In this document: piece after piece, positions 53,605 through 62,792 of the stretch | Numbering within the stretch: the stretch's first letter is position 1 | Layout: every line of letters begins with the position of its first letter | NCBI GenBank assembly: GCA_015056495.1 | Contig: SVGC01000014.1 | Coordinates: 42,351 to 106,350, forward strand | Length of the DNA stretch: 64,000 nucleotides | DNA from: Butyrivibrio sp. | Lineage (GTDB): Bacteria; Bacillota; Clostridia; Lachnospirales; Lachnospiraceae | Reading direction: 5' to 3' | Made by a program: the position numbers and the translations under genes | The notes under the pieces: generated by a model | Seen by the model: the letters and a program-made list of their open reading frames with translations, nothing else | The model's database searches: none | Told to the model about the DNA's origin: nothing

Positions 53605-53634
53605 GGGCGTGCACAAATCACTTAGTGCACGTCC
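53605..53634 (-). terminator. Stem-loop after DUF3592 gene
   Basis: GGGCGTGCAC (53605-53614) pairs with GTGCACGTCC (53625-53634), with G-T wobble allowed. It lies downstream of the minus-strand DUF3592 gene, with no strong T-run. Confidence 0.5.
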
Positions 53635-53680
53635 ATGTAATACTTCTTCACAACAAATTCGTGCTGACAGCAAGAGTTTC

Positions 53681-54088
53681 TCATTTCTTATCTATCTTTT
53701 TATAAAACAAGATTGTGGAGCCCATACAGATCACAGACATGCTAAAGAAGAAGAATGATCCAAACAGCATAGCTCCTCTGCTTTGAACAGATACATCAAA
53801 AGTTTTTGGATCAATCCATACGCTTGATAAACGCGGACAAGAAGTAGATTTCTTTACATAATACTGATGGGTAGAGCCTTCATAAGTATAATTTATTGTA
53901 TAGTTGTATACAGTTGATCGCACACGGCCTTTTAACTCCCATGTAGTAGTTATATCTGAAACATATGCAGGGACCTCTACATACGAAGCCATTGCTTTAT
54001 AATCAAAAAAGAAAACTATTGCAAACAAAAGTGCAATTGCCGAAAATATAATCGTTATAATATATACTGTTTTTTTCTTTTTTAACAT
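53681..54088 (-). CDS. DUF3592 membrane protein
   Basis: A 135-residue protein with a membrane segment at about 8-28 (IITIIFSAIALLFAIVFFF), a beta-rich outside part (YNYTINYTYEGSTHQYYVKK, then RLSSVWIDPKTF), and a second membrane segment at about 107-128. This is the DUF3592 layout. Function unknown. It is one of three small minus-strand genes in a row. Confidence 0.8.
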   Translation of the reverse strand: MLKKKKTVYIITIIFSAIALLFAIVFFFDYKAMASYVEVPAYVSDITTTWELKGRVRSTVYNYTINYTYEGSTHQYYVKKSTSCPRLSSVWIDPKTFDVSVQSRGAMLFGSFFFFSMSVICMGSTILFYKKIDKK

Positions 54089-54155
54089 ATGTGTTTCTCC
54101 TAGTATTTATACATATATGATTCGCCTTGGCATTAATATCCATTTTCTTTTAGCG

Positions 54156-54611
54156 CTAAATTTGCTCCCACTTAAAGAACGATTTTCTATAGCCGGAGTT
54201 TTTATTAACTTTATATCTTTTACCACAGGTTTTGCATTTTACAATGGCGTATTTAGAAGAATCAGCATAATCCCCCATAGTTACATAATCGAGAGGATCT
54301 TCACCTATTATTTCCACATAATCCTGGAGAAGCATGCTGTTAGGCGCATCATCAATGAACAGAGAGCAAACGCAATCCTGCATTAGAAGATTTCCATTTT
54401 CTAACTTTATTTTTCTGCGTTCTTCTATTGGTATTTGTGAAAATAAAACACAATAGTAACCCTCTAGGTAGTCATCTATTACCCTAAGACCAACAAACTC
54501 AGGCTTTCCGTCTTTTTTGTCAAATAATAAGCATTTTGAATCGAAATACCCAGTAAGAATAGCTTTCCTATTATTGTAGATTACATTAAGTTGTTGATTT
54601 CTAGATTCCAT
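54156..54611 (-). CDS. Hypothetical protein with CxxC knuckle
   Basis: A 151-residue cytoplasmic protein, not recognised. The first ~110 residues are mixed alpha/beta (AILTGYFDSKCLLFDKKDGK, LRVIDDYLEGYYCVLFSQIP). The C terminus has CKTCGKRYKVNKNSGYRKS, a single zinc-knuckle-like CxxC without a second pair in this chain. It may be co-transcribed with its two small neighbours. Confidence 0.6.
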   Translation of the reverse strand: MESRNQQLNVIYNNRKAILTGYFDSKCLLFDKKDGKPEFVGLRVIDDYLEGYYCVLFSQIPIEERRKIKLENGNLLMQDCVCSLFIDDAPNSMLLQDYVEIIGEDPLDYVTMGDYADSSKYAIVKCKTCGKRYKVNKNSGYRKSFFKWEQI

Positions 54612-54646
54612 CTTAATTTACCCCAGCTTTTACTCTAAAAGAATTG

Positions 54647-54979
54647 TCATACGCTCATGCTACTGATAAATGCGGCATATGAGAATATGATCCAGAGTAC
54701 ACTGAAGATCAATTCAGTGATTTGAAATACATAGTATCTTTTTGGCACAAAAAAGTTTTTCTTTGATTGCTTATGAAGATGTACTAATCCGTATATATTC
54801 ACAGTTAATGAAATTATTCCGCCCAACATAAAAATAAAAATAGCAATTATAAATCCCCAAAAATACAGACTACTATCTACATTTTTTATTTCATACCCAA
54901 TAAATGCGAAAAGAAGAGATATTAGTTGTATTCCTAGTAAAATAAATGGAAATAAAAGGTAAAAAATAGATTTTTTCAT
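54647..54979 (-). CDS. Small membrane protein
   Basis: A 110-residue protein with three hydrophobic segments (YLLFPFILLGIQLISLLFAF, FWGFIIAIFIFMLGGIISL and ITELIFSVLWIIFSYAAFI). Not recognised. It is first of the minus-strand trio and divergent from the candidate RNA and XRE-TPR genes. Confidence 0.6.
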   Translation of the reverse strand: MKKSIFYLLFPFILLGIQLISLLFAFIGYEIKNVDSSLYFWGFIIAIFIFMLGGIISLTVNIYGLVHLHKQSKKNFFVPKRYYVFQITELIFSVLWIIFSYAAFISSMSV

Positions 54980-55139
54980 GTATGCCTCTATAAAAAAGTG
55001 ATTGATTAACTCTAGAAACCATTATATTAGCGGGTTAGAAGGAAATAAAGGCAAAAAAAGGAAAAATAATTTGTATCATTTTGTACTTTTATTATTATGG
55101 CATCGTATAAATAAACATAAGAGAGATAAACAAAGCAGT

Positions 55140-55379
55140 CCAAGTGGCGAGAGCTTCACGAAGGATCGAGCTAAAGGTCAGAGATATTTACAGCCAAGGT
55201 GACGATGTTCCATCAAGGCCAGGGAATATCATGGCGGTCAATTCTTATGAGGGGGATAATCAGTTAGCTTAGGTGGCGAAGGCTTCACTAATAGCAACTA
55301 GAAGGATTATCTAAAAAAGTAAGCACCATCCCAGCAAGCGTGACGAAGGTTTCACGTAAGCTAAGGGATGGTGCTTTTT
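55140..55379 (+). ncRNA. Candidate structured RNA with four GTGRCGA hairpins and terminator
   Basis: The region carries four related words, GTGGCGAGAGCTTCAC (55144), GTGACGATGTTCCATC (55199), GTGGCGAAGGCTTCAC (55273) and GTGACGAAGGTTTCAC (55340). Three of them fold into a short stem with a CGARRGYT loop; the second is diverged. It ends in a textbook terminator: GCACCATCCC (55323-55332), GGGATGGTGC (55365-55374), T-run. The upstream gene runs the other way, so this terminator must end a separate transcript or a leader of the gene at 55530. GATAATC (55255-55261) and GATTATC also pair around the third hairpin. The rest of 54980-55529 holds no credible ORF. Family unknown. Confidence 0.5.
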
Positions 55380-55529
55380 GCATGATTCATTTTGAAAAAA
55401 GTTAAACCACTGGTTGTGAAGCCTGTAAATCTGCGTCATTGAGATTAGTTCTTATATACCATAAAATAATACTTGTCGATAACGAAATGAAGCTTCGTTT
55501 CTCTAAATAATTTCGAGGAGACAAAAAAC

Positions 55530-56600
55530 ATGAACATAGGAAACAAAATCAAGGCTTTACGATTAAAGGCAAGTACAACACAGGAGACAATGGCGGAGGC
55601 TCTGGGTGTAAGTAGCCAGGCTATATCAAAATGGGAAAATAATATATGTGCACCGGATATATCTTTACTGCCTGCTATTTCTGAGTTTTTAGGAGTAACA
55701 ATCGATGAGTTATTTGACTTGTCTGTAGAACAAAAGCTTCATCGTATTGAAAACATGCTTGATTATGAGAATGAATTAACGGATGAGCAGTTTAGAAATA
55801 CAGAAGAATTTTTGCTGGAAATCAAAGATACTTATGATGATACAAGCACAGGGAAAATGAGAGGTAGGATATATACTTTCCTTGGACATTTGTACTATCA
55901 TAGAATGGCAAGCGACAGTAGATACGTAAGCATGTATGCAAGAAAAGCCATGAGAATGCATCCTGGTGCCAAGGAAGATCAGTGGCTATTGCAGAAAAGT
56001 GAAGGGGCTTATGTCTGTGATTGGAATATTAGACAGCATAACAGCACAATTGAGTTTTTTAAAGAATTAGTTAAGATGAATCCAGAGATTGGCAGGAATT
56101 ATCTCTTTTTAATGGATAATCTGATTGCTGATCATAGGACAAAAGAAGCTGCAGAATATCTGGAGACATATACCGGACTTAATGATAGCAAAAAAGTACT
56201 TATTCCTGTGTATGAGGCTCAAATTGCTTTTGCAGAATATCGAGCAGATGATGGATGGAAAAAGGTATCAGAAATAGAAAGAAAATATGCTGACAACGCT
56301 GATGCTTTATTTGAAGTAGCAGGGATATATGCAGCTAATGCCAGATACGAGGAAGCGCTAGACAGATATGCCAAGGTAGAGGCAATCTATAAAGTAAACC
56401 ACAATGATCATATATGTCTGGATCACCTTCATGCACAGGCACTGATATATGAGATAATTGGAAAAATAGAAGAAGCAATCAAATATGTTGATCTTCAGAT
56501 ACAGTTCTGCAAGGATGAATGGAACATCACTGAGGGAAGTGAGATAGATTACCTTGAGAATGAAAAGAAAAGATTGATAGACAAACTTAAGCTTGATTAA
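55530..56600 (+). CDS. XRE-type regulator with TPR-like repeats
   Basis: A 356-residue protein. Residues about 5-60 are a Cro/C1 helix-turn-helix (TTQETMAEALGVSSQAISKW, then APDISLLPAISEFLGVTIDE). Residues about 70-350 are helical repeats of TPR type (DALFEVAGIYAANARYEEAL, HAQALIYEIIGKIEEAIKYV). This layout resembles peptide- or starvation-responsive regulators. GAGGAG lies upstream of the ATG. A strong terminator follows, so it is monocistronic. Confidence 0.9.
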   Translation: MNIGNKIKALRLKASTTQETMAEALGVSSQAISKWENNICAPDISLLPAISEFLGVTIDELFDLSVEQKLHRIENMLDYENELTDEQFRNTEEFLLEIKDTYDDTSTGKMRGRIYTFLGHLYYHRMASDSRYVSMYARKAMRMHPGAKEDQWLLQKSEGAYVCDWNIRQHNSTIEFFKELVKMNPEIGRNYLFLMDNLIADHRTKEAAEYLETYTGLNDSKKVLIPVYEAQIAFAEYRADDGWKKVSEIERKYADNADALFEVAGIYAANARYEEALDRYAKVEAIYKVNHNDHICLDHLHAQALIYEIIGKIEEAIKYVDLQIQFCKDEWNITEGSEIDYLENEKKRLIDKLKLD

Positions 56601-56609
56601 AAATTTATG

Positions 56610-56656
56610 GGCAACCTAAACGGATAATGTAATTTGGCGTTTAGGTTGCCTTTTTT
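56610..56656 (+). terminator. Terminator after XRE-TPR gene
   Basis: GGCAACCTAAACG (56610-56622) pairs perfectly with CGTTTAGGTTGCC (56638-56650), followed by six T. Confidence 0.95.
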
Positions 56657-56769
56657 GTATAAGTAATCGTAGTTTACAAGTCTCGTTTACACTTGAGTTT
56701 CCTTATGATAGATTATGCTATGGTAGTAATAAATCATATAGATATAAAAAAGTATTAAAGAGGCCTATT

Positions 56770-56823
56770 ATGGAGACAGTATATATAGCAGGTGGATGTT
56801 TGTGGGGAGTGCAGCATTTATAG
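56770..56823 (+). pseudogene. Truncated msrA remnant
   Basis: METVYIAGGCLWGVQHL then a TAG stop. This is the N-terminal active-site segment of a peptide-methionine sulfoxide reductase A (GGC[FL]W), cut off after 17 codons. No continuation was found in the following bases before the YczE-like gene. It carries GGCLWG, while the intact msrA at 63200 has GGCFWC, so it derives from a different MsrA subtype. Confidence 0.6.
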
Positions 56824-56873
56824 AGCGAATTGATGCGGATTAAAATATATCTGATAGGAGTTTATTAGTTTTA

Positions 56874-57584
56874 ATGGAAAAGTCAGTCTTTTTTTCAAAA
56901 ATGAGTCATTTAAAGGATAATCGCACGACAAAAGAGATACTCATCAATATGGTGCTTGCTGCGATAAGTCTGTTCATCAATGGATTTGGAGTCTATATGA
57001 CGATCCAGGCCAATATAGGTGCAGGCCCGTGGGATGTTCTTAATCTCGGATTGTCCAAGACATTGGGAATTCTGTATGGTACGGCTTCAGTTGCAGTATC
57101 CTACGCAATACTGGGCATAGACATTGCTCTCAAGGAGCCAATTGGAATAGCTATGTTTATTGATGCATTTGTAGTTGGCAAATCAGTAGACTTTTTTAAC
57201 CACATAAATGTCATACCTAAGTGCGATTCACTGGCTACAGGCATTCCGGTGATGATCATCGGTCTTGTGATCATGGCATATACACAGTTTACATATATGA
57301 GTGCTGCGCTGGGGTGCGGACCTAGAGATACACTGCTTGTGGCACTTGCCAAGAGGGCCAAAAAGGTGCCTATCGGAATAATAAGCATTGCACTGCTTGG
57401 ACTGGCAACATTTATCGGATGGTTACTTGGAGGACCGGTAGGAATCGGTACGCTTATATGTGCTTTTGCAACCGGACCTATCATGCAGCTTGCGTTTACA
57501 TCAGTGAAGTTTGATGCGACCAATGTGCATCATCAGCATCTGACGGAGTCTGTTAAGGTGTTTATTGATAAAAAGGCTGCTTGA
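56874..57584 (+). CDS. YczE/YitT-like membrane protein
   Basis: A 236-residue membrane protein with five to six hydrophobic segments. The family pattern is clear: GFGVYMTIQANIGAGPWDVL in the first half and YMSAALGCGPRDTLLVALAK in the second, an internal duplication around a GAGPWD/GCGPRD motif. The function of this family is not firmly known. The start (ATG 56874) has no strong ribosome binding site. Confidence 0.85.
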   Translation: MEKSVFFSKMSHLKDNRTTKEILINMVLAAISLFINGFGVYMTIQANIGAGPWDVLNLGLSKTLGILYGTASVAVSYAILGIDIALKEPIGIAMFIDAFVVGKSVDFFNHINVIPKCDSLATGIPVMIIGLVIMAYTQFTYMSAALGCGPRDTLLVALAKRAKKVPIGIISIALLGLATFIGWLLGGPVGIGTLICAFATGPIMQLAFTSVKFDATNVHHQHLTESVKVFIDKKAA

Positions 57585-57681
57585 AATACACTATTACGGA
57601 TTAAATTTGGCACAATTTGAACAAAGATGTGCACTGGTGTAATTTAGAGTAATCCAAAAAAGTAACAAGAGGTAATAAGAA

Positions 57682-58863
57682 ATGAACATTAAGATATCAG
57701 GTTTGAGATCAGGACTTAATTATAATGATATGCTAAATCCTATAACAGGAGGATTTATTGCTGAAATTGAAGAAAAACTTGGCTGTAAGCTCACTATGAG
57801 TGATATTGATGACTATGACTGCGATTTGAAGCTTATTTTCATACAGTCAGGTGGCAGTGAGAATCTCTTTCTCCAAAATGTGGACAAGTTAAAAGAACCA
57901 TATTATCTACTTACAAATGGTTCCAATAATTCACTTGCTGCATCTTTGGAAATCATGACATATATTACAAGCAATGGAAAAAATGGTGAAATCCTGCACG
58001 GAGATGTAGCCTATGTTGCTGATCGCATCAAAACACTTGTCATGACAGAAAAACTAAAGAAGAGCCTTAGTGAGACAGTGTTTGGAGTTATGGGACACCC
58101 ATCTGACTGGCTTATCGCTTCAGTTCCTTCATACGAAGAAGCTACTAAGAAGCTTGGAGTGACTTTTAAAGACATTTCTCTTGATGAAGTAAAACAGGAA
58201 TATGAACGCACTCTTATGGTTAATAAGGATCTATTGCCAGGAGTATTTGATGATGCTGAAAAAACAAAAGCTCTCAGGACTTTTGGAGCTCTTAAGACAA
58301 TTGCGGAAAAATATGGCCTTTCAGGCTTTACTGTTAGATGTTTTGATCTATTAAAGCCTCTTGCAACTACAGGATGCGCAGGGCTTGCACTTCTTAACGA
58401 TGAAGGGATCACAGCTGCATGTGAAGGCGATATAGCAGCACTAATATCAATGCACATAGTAAAGCTTCTTACAGGACAGCCATCCTTCCAGGCTAATCCT
58501 TCAAGGATATCACCAGCGGATAATACTATGGTTCTGGCTCATTGCACGATTCCGCTGGCAATGACAGATGATCTGAGACTTGATACTCATTTTGAGTCAG
58601 GAACAGGAGTTGCTATAAAGGGATATCTTCGCGAAGAGGATGTAACTATATTCAGACTTTCAGCAGATCTTAAAAACTACTTTGTAAGTGATGGGAAGAT
58701 CATCAGAAACCTTGATGAACCTGATCTGTGCCGTACTCAGATTCTGGTTAAACTTGAAGAAGATGTCTCTGATATTCTCAAAAAGCCATGTGGAAACCAC
58801 CATATTGTTTTCTATGGACATCATGCAGAAGATATAAGGCGTGTAATGCGTAGTATTCTGTAA
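57682..58863 (+). CDS. Sugar isomerase-like protein (FucI/AraA fold)
   Basis: A 393-residue cytoplasmic protein resembling L-fucose isomerase C-terminal-domain proteins. FTVRCFDLLKPLATTGCAGLA, NDEGITAACEGDIAALISM and MVLAHCTIPLAM are blocks of the fold that binds metal and sugar, with the Glu of CEGD and His of LAHCTIP as likely ligands. GVMGHPSDWLIAS is also typical. Such proteins are shorter than true FucI (about 590 residues), and their substrates are mostly untested. It is monocistronic. Confidence 0.8.
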   Translation: MNIKISGLRSGLNYNDMLNPITGGFIAEIEEKLGCKLTMSDIDDYDCDLKLIFIQSGGSENLFLQNVDKLKEPYYLLTNGSNNSLAASLEIMTYITSNGKNGEILHGDVAYVADRIKTLVMTEKLKKSLSETVFGVMGHPSDWLIASVPSYEEATKKLGVTFKDISLDEVKQEYERTLMVNKDLLPGVFDDAEKTKALRTFGALKTIAEKYGLSGFTVRCFDLLKPLATTGCAGLALLNDEGITAACEGDIAALISMHIVKLLTGQPSFQANPSRISPADNTMVLAHCTIPLAMTDDLRLDTHFESGTGVAIKGYLREEDVTIFRLSADLKNYFVSDGKIIRNLDEPDLCRTQILVKLEEDVSDILKKPCGNHHIVFYGHHAEDIRRVMRSIL

Positions 58864-58914
58864 GGGGCGGGAGTATAATAGCCCTTATGAGTTTTTGTTA
58901 GGAGGGAAAAGATT

Positions 58915-59937
58915 ATGAAGTATAAAAACAAGCTCTTATGCGGATTGCTGGTAGCCACCATACTGATTTCTGGCTGTAGCGCAGCACAAGATAAGGACTT
59001 TGCTCAGAATATAGAGATAGAAGAGGTGGCTGATACAGATGCTTCTGCAGAAGGTACTGATCAGAGTTCAGTAGAAGACAGTTCAAGCAAATCTGATGAG
59101 GAAACTTCAGATGACAGCAATGCAGGTAACAGCGGAACAAGTGCTGATAGTGCTGGTGACGGGGATCACAGCACAGTAGCAGATTATGACTACGATTATA
59201 CAGAGGATATAAAGGCAGATGTCGAGGCTGTAGTAGAAGCTTCTTCATCATTGCAGGAAGAACTTTCCAATATCCCGACTATAACTGATAAATATGAAGA
59301 CCTGTTTAGTGACGCAGAGACTCAGTTTGAAATGAATGTAGCTGCCGGCTGGTATCATGAAATCTGGGATGCAGAACTTAACAATATCTGGAAGAGGTTC
59401 ACTGATCTTGCGGATGAGGAGACCAAGCAGAGAGTATTGGCTGACCAAAGAAACTGGATTGGTATGACGGAAGAGGTTGTAGCAGAGGATCTTGGCCCAC
59501 GTGAAGAGGGTGGCTCGATTTATCCTTTGGAGAGATCCGCCTATTTGGAAGAAGCTACTGAGTATAGATGTTATGTAATTGCCAATGAACTTGCACAGCT
59601 GAAGGGTGAAGAGTTTACTATGCCGGAAAGATCTACCAAGTATGGGACATTTGTAGACAATCAGGGTACAGGCAGCGTGTATGGTATTCTGATCACTCGT
59701 CCGGGATGGGAAAAAGGCTCCGAAGAAGCTATCATTTCAGCGTATAGAGTGGGTGAAGTTACTGGTAGTTTTGTAGAAAATAGTGATGGAACACTTCTTT
59801 TTACATCTGATGATGAAAACGTAAAAGGAATAATTACTATTGATTGGCAGAATGGGGCTACTTTTAAGGTAACAGAAGTAACTGGGGATTCTATTTTTCA
59901 TCCAGATGAGATTTATGAGTTTCCGTTTGTATTTTGA
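58915..59937 (+). CDS. Lipoprotein with LprI-like (DUF1311) domain
   Basis: A 340-residue lipoprotein: signal peptide ending ISGC (Cys21), then an acidic Ser/Asp linker to about residue 100. The domain at about 120-230 has the DUF1311/LprI pattern WDAELNNIWKRFTDLADEET with LADQRNWIGMTEE and a YRCYVIANEL helix, the family that includes lysozyme inhibitor LprI. A C-terminal beta part (about 245-340) follows. GGAGGG lies upstream of the ATG. A periplasm-type inhibitor role is not established for Firmicutes. Confidence 0.78.
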   Translation: MKYKNKLLCGLLVATILISGCSAAQDKDFAQNIEIEEVADTDASAEGTDQSSVEDSSSKSDEETSDDSNAGNSGTSADSAGDGDHSTVADYDYDYTEDIKADVEAVVEASSSLQEELSNIPTITDKYEDLFSDAETQFEMNVAAGWYHEIWDAELNNIWKRFTDLADEETKQRVLADQRNWIGMTEEVVAEDLGPREEGGSIYPLERSAYLEEATEYRCYVIANELAQLKGEEFTMPERSTKYGTFVDNQGTGSVYGILITRPGWEKGSEEAIISAYRVGEVTGSFVENSDGTLLFTSDDENVKGIITIDWQNGATFKVTEVTGDSIFHPDEIYEFPFVF

Positions 59938-60000
59938 TGACTGTTTGCGGGAAAAGTGGAAATAGTCTGCAGGAAAATGTATGATGCTGCGTGAGGTGCC

Positions 60001-60741
60001 ATGAACTATTCAGTTGAAATCAATGGAATACATGTAGATGCAATATATAGTGAAAAGACTGTAAATGAGCTTTTTATACCACTTTTGAGAAAGCTTACAC
60101 AGTTGCAGGAGAAGAAAGGTAAGAGAGTATTGGTGTTTCTAGCAGCACCTCCTGGAAGTGGAAAGAGCACTCTGTGCAGTTTTTTGGAAAAATTGTCATT
60201 GGAAACTGATGGAGTTACTAAGTTGCAGGCTATTGGAATGGATGGTTTTCATAGAAGACAGGAATACCTGCAGACCCATACTACCATTAGAGATGGCAAG
60301 GAAGTAAAAATGGTGGATATCAAAGGTGCACCAATTACTTTTGATCTGGATAAACTAACCAATGCCATAGAGCAGGTGGCTTCTGACAAGGACTGCTATT
60401 GGCCGACATATGACAGGCATCTCCACAATCCTATTGAGGATGCAATCCACATCACTGGAAATATCGTATTGCTTGAGGGTAACTATCTGCTATTGGAAGA
60501 GGACGGCTGGAAAGATCTTAGAAAGTATGCCGACTATACTATAAGCTTGTCTGCTGACGAGAATATGCTCAGAAACAGGCTCATCGACAGAAAGATGAAG
60601 AGCGGCAATGACTTGGAGACTGCCACACATTTTGTGGATTATAGTGATATGGCCAATGTTAGGTTGTGCCTTGAAAAGACTGCCGGAGCAGATCTGCGAC
60701 TGAAAGTCGATGATGGCGGAGAGATAATAGAGAGCTTGTAA
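60001..60741 (+). CDS. P-loop nucleoside/sugar kinase (YggC/uridine kinase-like)
   Basis: A 246-residue cytoplasmic kinase with the Walker A motif AAPPGSGKSTLCSFLEKL at about residues 49-66 and GMDGFHRRQEYLQTH, the segment typical of the uridine kinase/pantothenate kinase-like family. YWPTYDRHLHNPIEDAIHI and IVLLEGNYLLLEEDGW are also conserved there. The substrate is probably a sugar or nucleoside. GAGGTG precedes the ATG closely. Confidence 0.88.
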   Translation: MNYSVEINGIHVDAIYSEKTVNELFIPLLRKLTQLQEKKGKRVLVFLAAPPGSGKSTLCSFLEKLSLETDGVTKLQAIGMDGFHRRQEYLQTHTTIRDGKEVKMVDIKGAPITFDLDKLTNAIEQVASDKDCYWPTYDRHLHNPIEDAIHITGNIVLLEGNYLLLEEDGWKDLRKYADYTISLSADENMLRNRLIDRKMKSGNDLETATHFVDYSDMANVRLCLEKTAGADLRLKVDDGGEIIESL

Positions 60742-60788
60742 AATACAAAATATAAGACAAAAGAAGATAAATGTGTTAGAATAGAGAG

Positions 60789-61015
60789 CACGTCATTCGA
60801 CGTGGGAATAGTTTAAGTTGGGAATTATTTAAAATAGAAGTTTTTTGGGGATTGAGAATCGTATATTTATACGGTTCTTAGTCCTCTTTTTATATCATAG
60901 GAAATTGCTTTCCTATGATATAAAAAACGCTCCGCTAAGGATGCACACTCGCGCGATAGGTAAATGTTGCATAAATGCAACCGCGCTCGGCGCGAGAATG
61001 TCGCAAGCGACATTC
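60789..61015. repeat. Cluster of palindromes upstream of HD-GYP gene
   Basis: The 298-bp gap holds at least five palindromes: CACGTC/GACGTG (60789-60804), GAATCGTATA/TATACGGTTC (60855-60878), a long perfect one with TATATCATAGGAA on the left (60887-60926), GTTGCATAAATGCAAC (60966-60981) and GAATGTCGCAAGCGACATTC (60996-61015), with a CGCGCTCGGCGCG pairing between the last two. It contains no ribosome binding site for a longer upstream start, so the open frame back to 60845 is judged non-coding. Confidence 0.8.
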
Positions 61016-61039
61016 TTTATTAGAAAGAAAAGTATTACC

Positions 61040-62779
61040 ATGAAAAAAAGGAATGAATTATTTTGTTTAAGTAAAGAGCAGATTGCGTGTATTTTTATAC
61101 TTTTGCTGTTTGTAATACTTACTATTGTTTCAAGCAATCAGGATATAAATACAGATAACGCCGTACTTTATGATATTAATGAAGGTTGGATTGATGAAGA
61201 TGGACAGGCTGTTGATCTATATGAGCTTGCCCCAGGCAGTCACTTAGCTACTTTGGATATCAGCAAACTAAATGCTGATGGCAAGGCGATTTGCTTTAAA
61301 TCTATAGATACCAATTTTAAAGTATATGCTTCGGAAACACTTATTTACGAATATGATCCTGTGATACCAAGGCATTTAGGAATTTCGTATGGTATGCAAT
61401 ATCATACAATTGCAATTCCAGATGGCACCTCAATTATCAGGCTGTACATTGAACCTGTTTTTTCAAATACACAAGCAGTTATAAGAGACATCGCTATCAG
61501 TGAAGCCGGACAGTACATGACAGGTGTCTTTAAAAGAAATCTTTTTTCTTTTGGACAAGGTGCCACAACAATTATTATCGGTTTTCTATTTGTTATAGCA
61601 GGAATAACGGGCCAAATTGTTATGAAGTCAACAGGTATTGATTTCATATCTTTTGGTATAACCTGCGTGATGATTGGCTTTGTAGGTTTTAATGATACGC
61701 TTCTTTTGCAGGTGCTAACAGACAGGCCTGATATTATAAGGGTTACGGAATATATGTGCCTTGTGTTTATACCGTATCCAATGCTCTCATTTTTTTACAG
61801 TACAACCGGAGAAACAAAGTCAAAGCTGCTGACAGGGATGTTTATTGTATGCCTTTCAAATTGTATCATTCAAATTGGGATGACACTTGGCAGGGTATCA
61901 GACTATTTCTATCTTGTTTATTATTCGCAAGCTATTATATTGATAGCTTTTTTGATAGCTCTAGTTCTGGTTTTGAAGGCTATGCGTAAGGGCAGGATCA
62001 AACAAACATTGTTGACCAGTGTTGTTTGTGGATTATTCGCCTGTCTTATTGGTGCTGTAATTGATATGCTCCGATTCCATTTTTTCCAGAGTTACGGCAG
62101 TTTAACTTTTACGCGTTTGGGAGTACAGCTGTTTACTGCATTCATGGGAATATATCTATATATGGATCATATTGATTCTTTGAAAAAGAAGGAGAAGGAG
62201 AGTGCTATATTTGCATCTGAGATAGCGGAGGCTTTTGCCAAAGTCATAGATATGAAAGATACGTATACCAACGGTCATTCGGAGAGAGTTGCAAAATATA
62301 CAGCCATGATTGCCAAGGAGATGGGATACGATGATGAAACGGTAGAAAAGTATTATCGTATTGGTTTGCTGCATGACGTCGGTAAGGTAGGAATACCTAA
62401 TTCGGTGCTTAATAAGCCTGGGAAACTTACAGCTGAAGAATATGATGTAATTAAATCACATACTTTAAAGGGATATGAGGTGCTCAAAGATATAAGTGTT
62501 GTTCCTGAACTGGCAGTAGGTGCACTTGGCCATCATGAAAGGCACGATGGGAAGGGGTATCCTAATGGCCTTTCAGGTGATGATATTCCACCGGTTGCAC
62601 GCATTATTGCAGTCGCAGATGCTTTTGATGCCATGTATTCTGACAGACAATACCGTAAGCGCATGGATTTTGACAAGGTGCTATCAATAATCAGGGAAGT
62701 TTCCGGAACCCAGCTTAATCCGGAAGTGGTTGATGCATTTTTCAGATTGGTTGATAAGGGAGAAATAAAGGCGGAATAA
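61040..62779 (+). CDS. Membrane HD-GYP cyclic-di-GMP phosphodiesterase candidate
   Basis: About 579 residues from the ATG at 61040. One membrane segment at about 13-31, an extracytoplasmic beta domain at about 35-165, then seven hydrophobic segments to about residue 375, resembling 7TMR-DISM sensors. The C-terminal HD-GYP domain has GHSERVAKYT, HDVGKVGIP (HD at about 445-446) and HHERHDGKGYP, all catalytic motifs present. It should hydrolyse cyclic di-GMP in response to an external signal. A small FlhA-C-like gene follows after 13 bases. Confidence 0.88.
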   Translation: MKKRNELFCLSKEQIACIFILLLFVILTIVSSNQDINTDNAVLYDINEGWIDEDGQAVDLYELAPGSHLATLDISKLNADGKAICFKSIDTNFKVYASETLIYEYDPVIPRHLGISYGMQYHTIAIPDGTSIIRLYIEPVFSNTQAVIRDIAISEAGQYMTGVFKRNLFSFGQGATTIIIGFLFVIAGITGQIVMKSTGIDFISFGITCVMIGFVGFNDTLLLQVLTDRPDIIRVTEYMCLVFIPYPMLSFFYSTTGETKSKLLTGMFIVCLSNCIIQIGMTLGRVSDYFYLVYYSQAIILIAFLIALVLVLKAMRKGRIKQTLLTSVVCGLFACLIGAVIDMLRFHFFQSYGSLTFTRLGVQLFTAFMGIYLYMDHIDSLKKKEKESAIFASEIAEAFAKVIDMKDTYTNGHSERVAKYTAMIAKEMGYDDETVEKYYRIGLLHDVGKVGIPNSVLNKPGKLTAEEYDVIKSHTLKGYEVLKDISVVPELAVGALGHHERHDGKGYPNGLSGDDIPPVARIIAVADAFDAMYSDRQYRKRMDFDKVLSIIREVSGTQLNPEVVDAFFRLVDKGEIKAE

Positions 62780-62792
62780 TGGTTACCAGGTC

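Noticed and set aside
55002..55202. 66-residue ORF between divergent genes
   Set aside because: No ribosome binding site, basic low-complexity product, and it overlaps the repeated hairpins of the candidate RNA.
55140..55379. Cyclic di-GMP, cobalamin or SAM riboswitch
   Set aside because: None of the conserved cores of those families is present; only the repeated hairpins and a terminator can be seen.
60845..61039. 65-residue N-terminal extension of the HD-GYP protein
   Set aside because: It runs through the palindrome cluster from a TTG without a ribosome binding site; the ATG at 61040 precedes a normal membrane segment.
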